Under the pieces are notes generated by a model that was not told the origin of the DNA, did not search any database, and was given only the letters and a program-made list of their open reading frames with translations. Position numbers and translations under genes: made by a program. This document shows, in pieces, positions 24,051 through 38,834 of a DNA stretch of 64,000 nucleotides (its first letter is position 1; each line of letters starts with the position of its first letter). Source of the stretch: Manis javanica (Eukaryota; Chordata; Mammalia; Pholidota; Manidae); the NCBI RefSeq assembly GCF_040802235.1, contig NC_133166.1:9920001-9984000 (forward strand), given 5' to 3'.

Positions 24051-24484
24051 AGTATCTTCTGGTCTTTCATTCTCTGGGCCCTATAACTCCTACCATCCTA
24101 GCCTCACTGGGATACTTCATTAGCAGGGACCTCAACCTCAGCTCATCCCTCAAGGGAGGCTTAAACAGTCGCAGAAGCAGAAATGAGAAAGTCATTCAAT
24201 ACAATTTTCTGAAACATGATGTTTGGACAAGAAGGAAGGAAAACATGGGATGGCTGAGGTAGAGAAGGGACTGGTCACTATGAAGGGCAGGCAGATGGGG
24301 CAGGTCTAGTCGTCCTTAGTGAGTGGTGCTGTGTGGCAGTATTACTGAGAAAGAGAAAGTGCCTGGTTATACCGAGCAGTTTGATGTCTGAAGCCACAGA
24401 CCCAAGAATGGGTCTGCTGTTGTTTACCCATAACCTGGTTTCCACAGCAATCCTAGTTTTCCCGAGCAAGGAGGTGGAAGGAAG

Positions 24485-24660
24485 GCTGTGATGTGGTGGA
24501 AAGAGTCCTGGAGGAAGGGTAAAGGATATCTAGTTCTAATCTTGTCTGGGATAAGTCATCTCCACCCACTGCATCGCAGCTTATTTCATCTGTTAAGTGG
24601 GGTTCTGCAGCAGATGATCTGGAAAGTTCCTTCTGGGTCTCTGATAGTCTAACAGATGCT
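24485..24660 (+). repeat. MIR-like fragment
   Basis: MIR-like order is visible: ggtggaaagagtcctgg, then cttatttcatctgttaagtg. Confidence 0.5.
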
Positions 24661-25124
24661 ATCAGCTGCTACTGTTTCCTTGCATGTGTCTGAAAGTTGT
24701 TTTCTTAAAATGTGTCACTCCTTCCTGTTTTAGAATACGAATGAAACCCTAGGTATGGATTCTTGAAGGCAAAAAGAGCTAATGGAGAAAAAGTAAGGCA
24801 GGAAGGCCAAAAATTCAAAGTCTTGAAACTGAAAAATTGAGGGCTCCTGAAGGAAATCAGATAAAAATGCAGGCATGTGGAAACTCCCAGGATGTAACAA
24901 ATGAGTGATCCTTAGTGTCTGCCGTGTTTGGGGGAGCTATTCCAGTGACCTTACCGATATACACTGTTAAGACTCAATAAATAGTTGCTAACTGATTAAC
25001 TTTATTGTCACAGCCAGGCAAGGCACTAGCTGATTACCAAAGGTTCCTTGCAATTCCAATATCCTCTGATCCATTTTGTGCCCAGAGGACATTGTGTAGG
25101 CAATAAAGCCATCTGCAGGAGGAT
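24661..25124. other. Intergenic, no gene seen
   Basis: No exon or clear repeat recognised. Confidence 0.4.
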
Positions 25125-25285
25125 GCATAAAGGCCGAAAGCACAGGCTGTGGAGTCAGGCAGACCTGTGATGCAATAGCAACTCTGCCATTTACTGTGGG
25201 ACCTCAGCCAAGTTTCTTAATCTCTTTGGGACTCTGTTGCCTCATCTGTAAAATGGGGAGAGTAACAATAGGTACTACAGGTCTG
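25125..25285 (+). repeat. MIR element
   Basis: Well-preserved MIR text: ggctgtggagtcaggcagac, then gttgcctcatctgtaaaatg. Confidence 0.85.
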
Positions 25286-25925
25286 TTCATTTAACAAGTA
25301 TTTACTGAACACCTGCTTGACACCAGGGATAAATGAATAAATAAGACAGCAAAGACCCTGTCCTCATGGAGATTTCTTTCTAGCTAGGAGAGAAAGAAAA
25401 TTTCCAAAAGCAACTAAATAACCAAGACAGTGACAGACATCGATGAACGCCATGAAGGAAATAAAACTAGGTTAAGAAGCAAGTGACAAAGGGAAGGATG
25501 AGACATGAGTGCTCAAGACCTCTCTGAGGAAATGACATTTGTCAGGAAGGAGCAGCCATGGGAAGATGGGGGAGAGCAAAGACCCTACAGCAGGAACCAG
25601 CTAGGCATGTTCTAGGAATAGAAGGAAAGGTCAGTGCAGCTGGAGTGTGGTAAGAAAAGCAGAGAGCATGACCAAAGGTGAGTGGAGATGTGGCCAGATC
25701 TTACAGGACTCTATAGGCCTGATAAATTTCCTTCCAACAGCGTTGGGAAACCACTAACAAGTTTTCAGCAGGAAAGGAACATGTGATGTGTTGTGTGGAG
25801 AAGAGGTTGTCCATGAGCAACGGTGGAGTGAGGCCTGGTAGGAGACAGTCGTCCAAGGGAGAGCTGATGAGGACTGGACAGCTGGTGGTGGTGGATCTGG
25901 ACAGCAGTAATTCAGATTTAGGCTA
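25286..25925 (+). repeat. Long ancient mammalian repeat, front portion
   Basis: It starts tttactgaacacctgc and continues with cctgtcctcatggagattt, then gggaaaccactaacaag and acatgtgatgtgttgtgtgg. The same old repeat family appears at 46430-46690 and 62620-63180. I recognise the text but do not assert the family name. Confidence 0.55.
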
Positions 25926-25934
25926 TATTCTGGA

Positions 25935-26230
25935 GGACATGCGGATTAAATGAGGTAATCTATGTGAAACACCTAGCCCAGGGTACAACAGAAGGGGCTC
26001 AATTAAGTGCTTGCTCTAGATAATACAATCTGGTGTAGTGGGCCAATTGCAACTCCATAAGTTAAAGAGGAATTTGGTAAATACTTAAGTCCACAGAGCA
26101 GTTTGGCAAACTAGTTCACCCACTCTTTTATTTATGTGCCACTTGGGCAAGTCACATCTGGGGCCTCAGTTTCCGCATTCATAAAATAAGAAATGGATCA
26201 AATGAATAAGAACCTCCAAATGAGTAAGAA
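25935..26230 (+). repeat. MIR fragments
   Basis: A MIR tail (gattaaatgaggtaatctat) is followed by a MIR core (cttgggcaagtcacatctgg, then cctcagtttccgcattcat). Confidence 0.6.
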
Positions 26231-26284
26231 TGCAATTGCCAGAGCTAACATTCTGTGAATCCTTTTTTTGGGGGTGGGGAGGGA

Positions 26285-26830
26285 TATATCAGTTAGAGTT
26301 TGATTAGAGAATTCATTATGAGTAAGGCAGAATAAACCATTTTTAATAAGCATTAGACCTTACAAAACTATGGAAGCTGGAGAGGTACTCTATGCAAGGC
26401 CTTGCCTCTGTGTCTGGTTTTAGGCCCAAAGTCACTCTAGATCAGCCAGGCCTCCAATCAAGAAGGAAAGCAGGGCACAAGGTTTATAAAGTTGAGGGCA
26501 AACTGGAACCCACAGAGACAGGCTAGATCCTATGTCTGTCTGTAACCACCTCTAATCCTGATGATGCAGATTACCTGCAGAGACTAGAGCCCTTAGCCAT
26601 GGAGCAACCCCTACCCCAGACCAGGACTCAGAGAAGCTGAAGGAGCAGACCGCACAGGTCCAGTGCTGCCCCATGCCAACAGGTGAGTCAGCAGATTAGA
26701 GACAGCATGCGTGAGCTGCCACTGTGCCTGGCACCCAGCACTGACTTCCAGAGCCTAAAATGCTGCTGCACTTCCACTAGCAGCTCCACTGTAGCTAAAC
26801 TGACAGAGTCCCCTCCTTGTCAATTTGGCA
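26285..26830 (+). mobile_element. Unassigned repeat-like segment, possibly an LTR
   Basis: The overall style is LTR-like, but I cannot match it to a family. No coding frame or splice signal suggests a gene. Confidence 0.25.
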
Positions 26831-27054
26831 TTCATAAATACTTCTTTTAACAATATTTAACTTTCAAGTAAAGACAATAGCAAAATCATGCTACCTTTCT
26901 CCCCAAGAGAGGATCTAAAGTCCTTTTGTCCATCTTTGGGTGATATTCATTCTTTTTTTAGCTGAGTCACAATCCCCTTTGCTATCTTGTTACTTAATTC
27001 TGTCCTGGTTCCATGTCCTGAGTAACAGACCAACCTACACCTATAAGCATTACA

Positions 27055-27455
27055 ATACACTGAATGTTTGTCCCCACCAGCTCCCCAAATTCATGTGTTG
27101 AAACCCTAATCCTCAGTGTTGGTATTTGGCCAGGGAGGCTTCGGGACACGATTAGGTGATAAGAGCAGAGCCCTCATGAATGGGATTAATGCCCTTCTAA
27201 AAAAGGGATGTGTTCCTTCATCCCTTCTATCATGGGAGGACACAACAAAAAGACAGTCATCTGAGAACCAGGAACTGGGTCCCTACCAGACACTTAATCT
27301 GCTGGTGCTTTGATCTTGGACTTATCAGCATGCAGACTGGTTAAAAATTATCTGCTTATAAATTACTGTTTGTAACTGTATTTCAGTTTATAAGCTGCCC
27401 CAGTCTGTGGTGATTTTTTCTGGCAGTCCAAATGGGCTAATAAGATAGGCATAAA
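27055..27455 (+). mobile_element. MLT1-type (MaLR) LTR
   Basis: MLT1 text is in order: aaattcatgtgttgaaaccc, then gccctcatgaatgggattaa, then ggaggacacaac, then ccagacacttaatctgctgg, then gatcttggactt. Confidence 0.85.
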
Positions 27456-28599
27456 ACAGTAACCATCATGGATTTTGTGTGTCAGGAATTTAGAAAAGGC
27501 ATGGCAAGGATAGTTCTTCTTTGCCCCACAATGTCTGGACTAGGATCACTCAAACAGCTAGGGGTAGGAACAGCTGGGGCCACAGAATCCTCATTGCAGA
27601 CTTGGCCTGCAATGGCTGAAGGGCAAGCTCATCTGGGACTACCAGCTGGAATGCCTACATGTATCCTCACTTGCATGGCAGTCTTCAGGTAGTTGGACTA
27701 CTTCTAAGGCTGCTCAGAGCTCCAGGGCGAACTTCCCAGCAAATAAGGTAGAAACTGCATGGCGTTTTGTGACAGAGCTTTGGAAGTCACCTAAGGACAC
27801 TTACACCATACTCTATTGGTTGAAGAAGTCACAAGCCCTCCCAGATTTAAGAGAAGGGAACATAAACTCTGCTGGTCAATGAGAAGAATGTTGAAAAATT
27901 TGAGGCTGTTTTAAAACCGCCACCTGGAACTTCATCTAGTCTAGTTCATGCCCTCCACAGTGGGTATCCAGTTCACCCTTTGGTCATTACTTAGCATCAT
28001 TTTTATTCCTATTCATTTCTTACCTGTATCAACTGATGAGAGTTTTGCCTATGAGAATATTATTACAGGCCCTTCCTTTCCTTGCTTCCCCAGGTCCCTT
28101 GGAAACCTGCATACCTCATATAACCCTCATAGCTAAGCTCACATTTCAATTTTTCTACAAACTTACTACTTACAGGTGATTCCCTGACATATAACTCTTT
28201 GGCTGGAGACCTCTGTTTACCACCTATCTTGTGGCATTCCTAATTGCTTCAACTGACAACAGTGAGATGAGTGGTCAACTAGCCAATAAACAGTGATAAG
28301 TAAGTGTGTTGGGGAGATTCATGAAATAGAGAAACAAGCTCCTAAATCAAACAACTTTAGCCAAGACATTATTCTACCTTAAAATATTAGGAATCAGCAC
28401 AGTAAAATAAAGAAGGAAGATAAATGATTGGCAAAACATCCGAATTCAAAAGAAAGCTGAAAGCTCTCTCACAGCAGTGGCTTTAAAGAATAGACTCAAC
28501 CATCATTCTGGAACCAGTTAGGTTGTATTTTAATGGTCACTTCTACCCAGCACATAAGGAAGGGTCTCTTTTCCTGAAGAATTAGAGCACTTATAATTG
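27456..28599. other. Intergenic, no gene seen
   Basis: Short open frames at 27468-27692 and 27948-28136 have no recognisable product. Confidence 0.45.
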
Positions 28600-28700
28600 G
28601 AATCATTCACTTATTTATTCAACAGTTATCTACTGAATGCTTTCTGTGGGTCAGGTAGTGCTCTTCCTTACTGTTCAGGAGCAAAAAGGTGAAAAAGATA
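28600..28700 (+). repeat. Ancient mammalian repeat fragment
   Basis: The text cacttatttattcaacagtt is the start of the same old family as 25286-25925. Confidence 0.45.
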
Positions 28701-28738
28701 CAGCCCCCACCTCAAGGGGTTGTGAAGGAAACCATAAA

Positions 28739-28764
28739 CACACACACACATACACACACACACA
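28739..28764 (+). repeat. CA microsatellite
   Basis: Thirteen CA-type units are interrupted by one T at 28751. Confidence 0.9.
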
Positions 28765-28790
28765 AATAAATTATTGGCAATTTCTTATTG

Positions 28791-28835
28791 TTTGTTGCAG
28801 CTCCAAAGTGGCTGCATCTTTCCTACTCAGAGAGT
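28791..28835 (+). repeat. Short duplicated word, copy 1
   Basis: This ~44-base word (containing gctccaaagtggctgcatct) recurs at 30039-30082 with one mismatch and one 2-base gap, although the flanks are unrelated. Confidence 0.7.
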
Positions 28836-28879
28836 GCAGTAAGGGAGCTCAAGAAAAAGCATGTCACTATAAATGAGCT

Positions 28880-29030
28880 TGTTTCACTCTTGGTCTCATG
28901 TCTTAATCTCCTCCAGTTTGAGTGTTAGCTCCTTGAAGGTGCAGAGCACGATTTACATGCCTGCATACCATCCAGAACCCAGCTCAGTGACATGTCCACT
29001 GTGCCACCACTCAAGATTTGTTTAGCTAAA
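28880..29030 (+). mobile_element. L2 LINE 3' fragment
   Basis: The text gtgttagctccttgaaggtg followed by cagctcagtgacatg fits the L2 3' end. Confidence 0.6.
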
Positions 29031-30038
29031 TTTGCATTCACTAAATATGGCTTGACTGATAAATGCTGAAATGAAATGAGGTTGTGGAGATACAAAGTGT
29101 GCACACATTATTTTCTGTCTCCTGCAAAGGCTCTTGTTTGCCCATCTATATGTTAAACCATCATTACCAACAAATAAGAATGTCCTACATACATCCTATG
29201 CCTGGTAGGAGGAACAGCAAGGCTTTGATTCCTTGACATGCAAGAGTTCAGTGTGACTTGATTCTTCTCTCCTGGCTCGTGGTGTAATGGATAAGATGGG
29301 GGTGTGGTTCTGCCACTTCAGAGCTGGTACTGAACCTCTTGGGGCCTTTGGTTCCTCAACTTTGAGCAAGATCACTGTTCCTTTCTGCTTTATTTCGTGC
29401 ACACATTTTTGTTGTATAACTAGTTTGGGTGCAGGGGAAGATACAGCACCTAGACGATCTATAAATGGATTGGGTGTGGCATGACTTCCCCCGATGCTTT
29501 TGTCTTCCACAATAAATTCCTAATCTGTATGAGGTGTTAGCCCCAGTGAATTTTCCCCTCAAAAACCGAGCAGGATGATAATGAACCACTTTCTTGCGTT
29601 TTCTATCAAGAAACGCTTTGTGAGATCTAAATGTTCTGTCCAGATTCAAAGAAGCTGCTTTCTTCATGAGTGGTTGTAATAAGACTTTTCTTGGAAGCTA
29701 CTGAATATGGATTAGTTGGATTCTTTTGCAGGAAATAAAAAGCAGGCTCTGGGGTGACTACTTCAGCACTTAATTGGGTTAGCAAAGAACTGCAAATGAG
29801 AGGTTTTCCTTAGGAGTGGAGGATGTTTATGGCCCCCCACCCCCTTAGGTGGTGGATTTCAACCTAAACACTAGTCTTCAAATGCAGCCTTTAATTTAGG
29901 AACCAGTACAAGAATCTATTAGAGCAGAAAAACATCAGGTTGAAAAATTAACACATCACAGGAGTTAATTAGGACCCAACCTCTCATGAGATGCAAACAG
30001 AGAGCCCTTCAGCTGCCCCAAAGTCCCCTGAAGTCATA
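29031..30038. other. Intergenic, no gene seen
   Basis: Overlapping minus-strand frames of 103-104 codons (29196-29510 and 29356-29667) show no domain and no codon signal I trust. Confidence 0.4.
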
Positions 30039-30082
30039 TTTGTTGCAGCTCCAAAGTGGCTGCATCTTTGCTACTGAGAGTG
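30039..30082 (+). repeat. Short duplicated word, copy 2
   Basis: It is the partner of 28791-28835, about 1.25 kb away in the same orientation. Confidence 0.7.
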
Positions 30083-30654
30083 GATGGAGGAAGCCACCCA
30101 GGCACTTAGGCCAGAGCCACTGGAGGCCCATGGCCTGCCCCTTAGGTTACTGGAAGGTCCTATTCACAAGTCTCTATCTTCTACTCTCCTCCTTCATGCT
30201 CTGCATGTCACAGGGTGGGTAGCCCTCTGTCCGGAACTCCCTCGGGGAAGTGTTTTCTGCAACAAAAACATGCCTTGCCTGTCACAAGGAGCAGATTGGC
30301 GACCGTGTGAACCACTCTGTCAGGGGAGGCCAAGGGGCTCCAGGCCCTTCAGACTTACCTCTAAGTCGTGGTCTTTGTTTCCTTTCCACATTCAGACTGA
30401 AATGTGATTCCCCTGGCTTTCTTTTTTTGGAAAATACCTGTGATGAGTTCCATGCTGGGAAAGAAAAGCTGTTGACAGGAAAAGCTTCTGACAGAGAAGG
30501 GGCTTCTTGAAGTGTTCTAGGAGGCAGTTGCTTCTGGCAAGCTGAGGCAGGGGTGCCAGACCTAGGAAGAAGAGGTCCAGATCACAGCTCATCTTTACCT
30601 GTGGATTAGGCTGAGTGCCAAGTAGGTTCCTCTGTGAGAGCAGGACCAGGCACA
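30083..30654. other. Intergenic, no gene seen
   Basis: Overlapping short open frames without recognisable product. No repeat is recognised. Confidence 0.4.
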
Positions 30655-30840
30655 GACTTTTGGGCTAGGCAGACATGTGTCTGAGTCCTTCTCTATCACT
30701 TACTGTGTGACTTGGGGCAAACTGCTTAAACTCTCCAAGTTTTCTCACATAAATTTTCTCAAGCTGTTGTGTGAAACAGAGGATGCATGTAAAATATGTT
30801 ATAATATATGGCACAGAGTAAGGGCTTTATATGAGTTGTT
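30655..30840 (+). repeat. MIR element
   Basis: MIR core and tail are in order: cacttactgtgtgacttggg, then atggcacagagtaagggct. Confidence 0.8.
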
Positions 30841-31149
30841 GTTGATTTGATTACGGCATCCCTTCATCCCACACCAGTGGTGCTCCCTCAGTGTGCCAGG
30901 TCTTTCGCAAGGGACAGCTCCTGCTTCCTGACCCATGGAGTTCATTGTTTAATAAGCCATGTACACAGATCTTTAGCACAAAACAAGGCCCCTCACCTCC
31001 CTGCACGTGCCCTAGGAGAAATGCAATTGTGCACTCTTATTTTGCTGGGAAAGCCAGAACCCTGCAGGTCAACCCCTTTGAGCAGCCCTTCCGACTCAGC
31101 TACCTCTACATTCAGTCTGCCCACAGTTCTCTTTCTGCGCACTTAGCAC
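30841..31149. other. Intergenic, no gene seen
   Basis: Pyrimidine-rich sequence, possibly the body of the L2 whose end follows. Confidence 0.35.
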
Positions 31150-31245
31150 ATTGAGTTATAGTCGTCTGTTTATTCTTTACCTCCTCCTGTGAATTCCTAG
31201 AGGGTGGGGATCATCTACTCACTTGATTCTTTCATCTAATCAATA
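31150..31245 (+). mobile_element. L2 LINE 3' fragment
   Basis: The text gaattcctagagggtgggga fits the L2 3' end. Confidence 0.5.
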
Positions 31246-31839
31246 ATCATCTCTATAGGCCAATGGCTTTATGCATTACTCAGCACAGCCATGCAGAAGA
31301 TCCATTTCAACTGCTGAGTATGTAGATTACTAACTGGGAGCTTTTCTGGAGAAATAACCTTGCCCTGTCTTTCCCCCATCTTTGAAAGGCCTCCTTTGGT
31401 TGCTCTTTCATTTTCTAACTATACCTTGGTTCTAGCCTCAGTTTTTTCATGTCTTTAAGGGCTAGTGGAGCCTCCTTCCCTAGGAGGTTATGATGATGCC
31501 TGGAGACAATGCAGCTTCTATGTGTCCATCACAGTTCTAGGCACAGAGCCAAAGACCCAAAAAGTTGATCTCATTCTTGCCCTTGGCCAAGGCTAGTTGC
31601 CAGTATAAGAAAACTAAAAATGTAATTCCGAATACGAGCACCACACGAGTGGTTCAGACATCCTTCCAATTTTGTATCCAGCCTCTGCTATATGACGGAC
31701 TTGGCTGAAATGGGTAAAAACTTCGTCTCTGTCACCAAGCCCCGGGAAAACAGTGGCAAGTGTTGGACAAAAGATCTCAGGAAGAGAAAATTATTTACCC
31801 AGAGGCTGTGGGCACCAGATTGGAAAGCAGGACTATCCC
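31246..31839. other. Intergenic, no gene seen
   Basis: No exon or clear repeat recognised between the L2 piece and the MIR upstream of the FZD4 promoter. Confidence 0.4.
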
Positions 31840-32000
31840 ACAATAGTAACCTTCCCTGTGCTAAATGATTTTCAGGCGGTATCTCATTTAACTCTTAGAA
31901 CAACTGTGTGGGGTAGACGTGAACTTCCTTAGTTTACAGATGGCCAACGTGAGGCTCTGAGAGGCACAGTAGCTTGGCATAGTCAAACAACAACTGAATG
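31840..32000 (-). repeat. MIR element, reverse orientation
   Basis: Reversed MIR order: ctcatttaactcttagaaca, then gtttacagatggccaacgtg. Confidence 0.75.
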
Positions 32001-32584
32001 GTTTAGGCATCCACCTGCTGAGGGTTTCACCGCCCGACTGGAAAGCCCAGAGGGTGGACTAGCGCAAAGCTCCACTCGACGGGTGGTGGGTGGGCTGGGA
32101 ATGAGAGGGAAAAGTTGGATCGAAACACGGGTTGCAGGATACTCAGATGCTCAGGACCCTGTGCAGAAGCAAAACAAATTAGGAAAGAGATGCCGTCCGC
32201 AGGGAAGGGATGCCCGGGAGCTGGGGGAGGAGGGCCCGGGTGGTTGTGCGCCTTCTCCGCCCCGCGTGCACAGGTCAAGCCTCTCCCCTACCGCCCTCTC
32301 ACCCTCCCAACCTTATTTAGAAACCGTGTCCCCGAGACAGGAAGGGCGGCGGGCCGAGAAGCACGGAGCGTCCCGGTCTCATTTCCTTTCGAATCCCCCT
32401 GTGGAATTTCATTTCATACGGTGAGGAAATCGGAGCGCGAGACCGTCGGCTGGTAGGCTGCTCCGGGGCGCCTCCCCCACTCGCGGCTGGAGACAGGCAG
32501 CTCCGGGGCGCAGGTCGGGCCGAGCCTGGGGGCGGGGAGAGGGGGCCGGGCTCCAACCCCAGCAAGTTAGGAGTGAAAATAGCT

Positions 32585-32755
32585 GCGATCTCACGCTGTA
32601 CCAGGCACCGTGCTAAGCGTTTTACGTACTATCTCTAATCCTCCCAAGTCCCTTTACGCATGAGGAAAGCGACGCCGAGAGGTTGTGCAATTTGCTCAAA
32701 GTCACACAGCCGGGATTAAAAGTCACAAATTTTGTAAATCCAAATCCCGTGTTCT
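32585..32755 (-). repeat. MIR element inside the FZD4 CpG-rich promoter region
   Basis: The reversed MIR text (accaggcaccgtgctaagcg, then aaagtcacacagccgg) is clear. It carries CpG sites such as ttttacgtac, tttacgcatg and gcgacgccgag. It sits about 0.7-0.85 kb before the FZD4 ATG. Confidence 0.8.
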
Positions 32756-33221
32756 TTGTGTGCGTTTCCCTGCCTGACGGGGAGGTGGCCACGGGCTGAG
32801 GTGACAGCTGGAAGAAGGAAGGGAAATAGGAGCTCTTCTCACCTGGGAGAGGAGGGGCAGGCTGGCCCCGCCGGAGCTACTCAGCCCCATCCCCGCCTGG
32901 CCCCCAGCTCTGCGATCCGGGTGGGAGGAAAGTGAGAGCCGGGAAGTGGGGCGGGGCGCCCCGGGAGGGAGGAGGGCTGCGGGAGGGGCGGGCGGGCGGG
33001 TGCTGACCCTCGGGCGGCGGGCCGGCCCCGCCCCCGCTGCCCATGGCGCACGGTCATTGGGCAGGCGCGCTGTCCGTCCTGCCCCTCCACCGCCCAGCGA
33101 ACCTCCAGCGCCGTGCAGGGCTGGGGCGGCGAGAGCGGCGCGGCGCTGGGTGCTGGCGGGCTTCGGGGAGACGCCGAGCGAACGCGGCCGGCGCCGGATA
33201 GGGGACTCGCTGCCTGCAGCA

Positions 33222-33266
33222 ATGACCCTCACAATCTGTTCTGCGTTCTCGGCCGGGGGCGTATAA
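33222..33266 (+). other. Possible upstream ORF in the FZD4 leader (14 codons)
   Basis: An ATG at 33222 opens a 14-codon frame that stops at TAA 33264-33266, about 170 bases before the FZD4 start. It would be a uORF only if transcription starts upstream of 33222. The stop overlaps a TATA-like box, so use of that box would place the uORF outside the mRNA. Confidence 0.3.
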
Positions 33267-33437
33267 TACCCACACAGCCGCGCGCAGCTGCCGGTTGCTG
33301 GCCGCTGCCCCCTCTTCGCCCTTGGCGCCTTATCACGCTCCCTTTCCCGGAGCCGGAGCAGCGCGGGCAGCCGGCGCCCCTGTACAAACTGGGGGTGTCT
33401 GCTGGAGCAGCCGCCGCTGCTGCCCCTGGCTCTGGCC

Positions 33438-33722
33438 ATGGCCTGGTGGGGCGCAGGGCCGGGCGTCCTGGGGGCGCCCAGGGGCGCAGGTCTCAGCCTG
33501 CGGCCGCTGTTGCTATCACTACTGCTCCTGGGGCCGGTGCGGGGCTTCGGGGACGAGGAAGAGAGGCGCTGCGACCCCATCCGCATCTCCATGTGCCAGA
33601 ACCTGGGTTACAACGTGACCAAGATGCCCAACCTTGTGGGGCACGAGCTGCAGACGGACGCCGAGCTGCAGCTGACAACTTTCACGCCGCTCATCCAGTA
33701 CGGCTGCTCCAGCCAGCTGCAG
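33438..33722 (+). CDS. FZD4: FZD4 coding exon 1: signal peptide and first part of the Frizzled cysteine-rich domain
   Basis: This exon encodes residues 1-95 of Frizzled-4, the plasma-membrane receptor for Norrin and Wnt ligands that signals through LRP5/6 and Dishevelled to beta-catenin and is needed for retinal blood-vessel growth. The start ATG sits in a strong context (gccATGg, G at -3 and +4). A leucine-rich signal peptide covers residues 1-36, with probable cleavage before F37. The cysteine-rich domain begins at once with C45, C53 and C90, and an NVT glycosylation sequon lies at N59. The mature part looks almost unchanged from the human protein as I remember it, while the signal peptide is the variable part. 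The exon ends after whole codon Q95 at a CAG|GTGGGC donor. An in-frame soluble variant is possible by intron retention (see findings). Confidence 0.98.
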
Positions 33723-37133
<3,411 letters not shown>

Positions 37134-38510
37134 GGCTAGCCAGGGGCCTCCACGATTCTCAAATTTTGAAGGGGGGAATGCCAGCATTTTCAGTGCAAAA
37201 GCTACTAAAAGTTTCGTGCAGGGAGTCTCAGTTTGAACAAACTAGCAACACTTAAGGGACTCCCATAACCCACCTCCACTCCCCCACCCTATGCTCAGCA
37301 TCATAAATCTAATGATTTTGCTGCAGACTTTGGACTGATCCAAAATGGAAAAGCCAGTTAGAAGGCTTTCAAAGCTGTGAAAAATCAAAACATTGATCAC
37401 TTTAGCAGGTCGCAGCTTGGAGCGTGGAGGTCCCGCCTAGATTCCAGGTGGTCCAAGGTGGTGGCTGCTTTTCTCTGCAGGTGGGATTTGAGCTGTGAGT
37501 AGGTAACTCACAAGGAGAAAGATTCACTTTTTTTTAACACTTTAAAAATTTTAAATACTGACTGGGTCTTTCAGATAGCAAAGCAATCTATAAACACTGG
37601 AAATGCTGGGTTCAGAGAAGCGTAACGAGAGTTTTATAGTTTGGCTGATCTAACATAAACATTTTCCGTGGTGCACTGTCTGCTGTTTAGAACTTTGCGG
37701 ATTGCTCTCCCAAGAGGTGGTGTCAGAATCTTTCAGTGCCTTGATCATAAAACAGAATTGTTTGAACAAACAGAAGTACTGTACAAACACATGTAAGGTA
37801 TCCAGTGGATTTTTCTTCTCGCTTCCTCTCAAATTTCAACATCTCCCTTCTAGGCTGCTGCTGTTTTCTTCATTGTACATTAATGATTCAAAATAGGCAT
37901 TTTTATAGGAATTTTTGCACTGCAGCCTGCCTAATTAAGGGGGGAAGGAAGGGTGATTCACTTTCTGACAATCACTTAATTCAGAGGAAAATGAGATTTA
38001 CCAAGTCTACTTACTTTACCGACCCCAGAGACCTATTGCATTGAGCAATGGGGACTTAATATATTTTACTTTGTGTGATTGCATCTCTGCAGACGCCAGT
38101 CTGAAAGAGCTAAAATGTTGAGTTTCTTGGCAACTTTGCACTCACACAGATTAACTGTGTAATTTGTGTGTGTCAATTACAATTAAAAGCACATTCTTGG
38201 GCCATGACATAGTAGTATACTCAACTGACTAAAACTTTGGTCATCTTGCATTCTTTGAATGATAGTGCCTTTTTTTGCATTTAGCATAAGAATGTTATCA
38301 GAGTCTGGTCTACTTACCACAATGGTGACTTTTTCAGTTTCATCGCAGGAGCTAAGGACAGCTAATCCAACTGCTTGGTCCATAATTGTTTCCTAGTAAT
38401 TGGTAAAAGCTCCTTATAACATTTCATTGGAGGCAGTGTGGCCTAGAGTATTTATATGGTGCTTAATGAATCTCCAGAATGCCAGCCAGGAGCTTGATTG
38501 GCTAGTAGGG

Positions 38511-38516
38511 AATAAA
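38511..38516 (+). terminator. Candidate proximal polyadenylation signal in the FZD4 3' UTR
   Basis: An AATAAA hexamer lies about 1.4 kb after the FZD4 stop. No clear GU-rich element follows, so use is uncertain. Confidence 0.3.
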
Positions 38517-38817
38517 GTATAGACATATGAAATGAACTGCACACTCTAACTAAACACAGGTCTTAATTGCCTTTTGCGGAGGTATCCAGAGCTTTTAAAA
38601 TTTATGCTTCATGTTCCTCACAAGGGGGTGCCCCCCCTAGTAGCCTCTCAAGAGTTGCAGTCCTTTAAAAACTGTAACTGGCCTTTCTCTTAACTCGCCT
38701 TAGGCCTTCTAACCACCAGATCTCTGGGACAAATTGTTGCAGGACTCGCCTCGTAACCCATATCTGTCTTTGCTTCAGCAACTACTTTGCGATGACCATT
38801 TATTTATTCATGCCCTG

Positions 38818-38834
38818 CCCCCCCCCCCCCCCCC
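38818..38834 (+). repeat. Poly-C run in the FZD4 3' UTR
   Basis: Seventeen C in a row sit within the predicted 3' UTR. Such runs bind poly-C binding proteins in some mRNAs, but they are also prone to length errors in sequencing. Confidence 0.9.

Noticed and set aside
32723..33592. 289-codon minus-strand open frame antisense to the FZD4 promoter and exon 1
   Set aside because: It is very rich in A, G, P, R and S, as expected from GC-rich DNA with few stop codons. There is no domain, and it overlaps the FZD4 coding strand.
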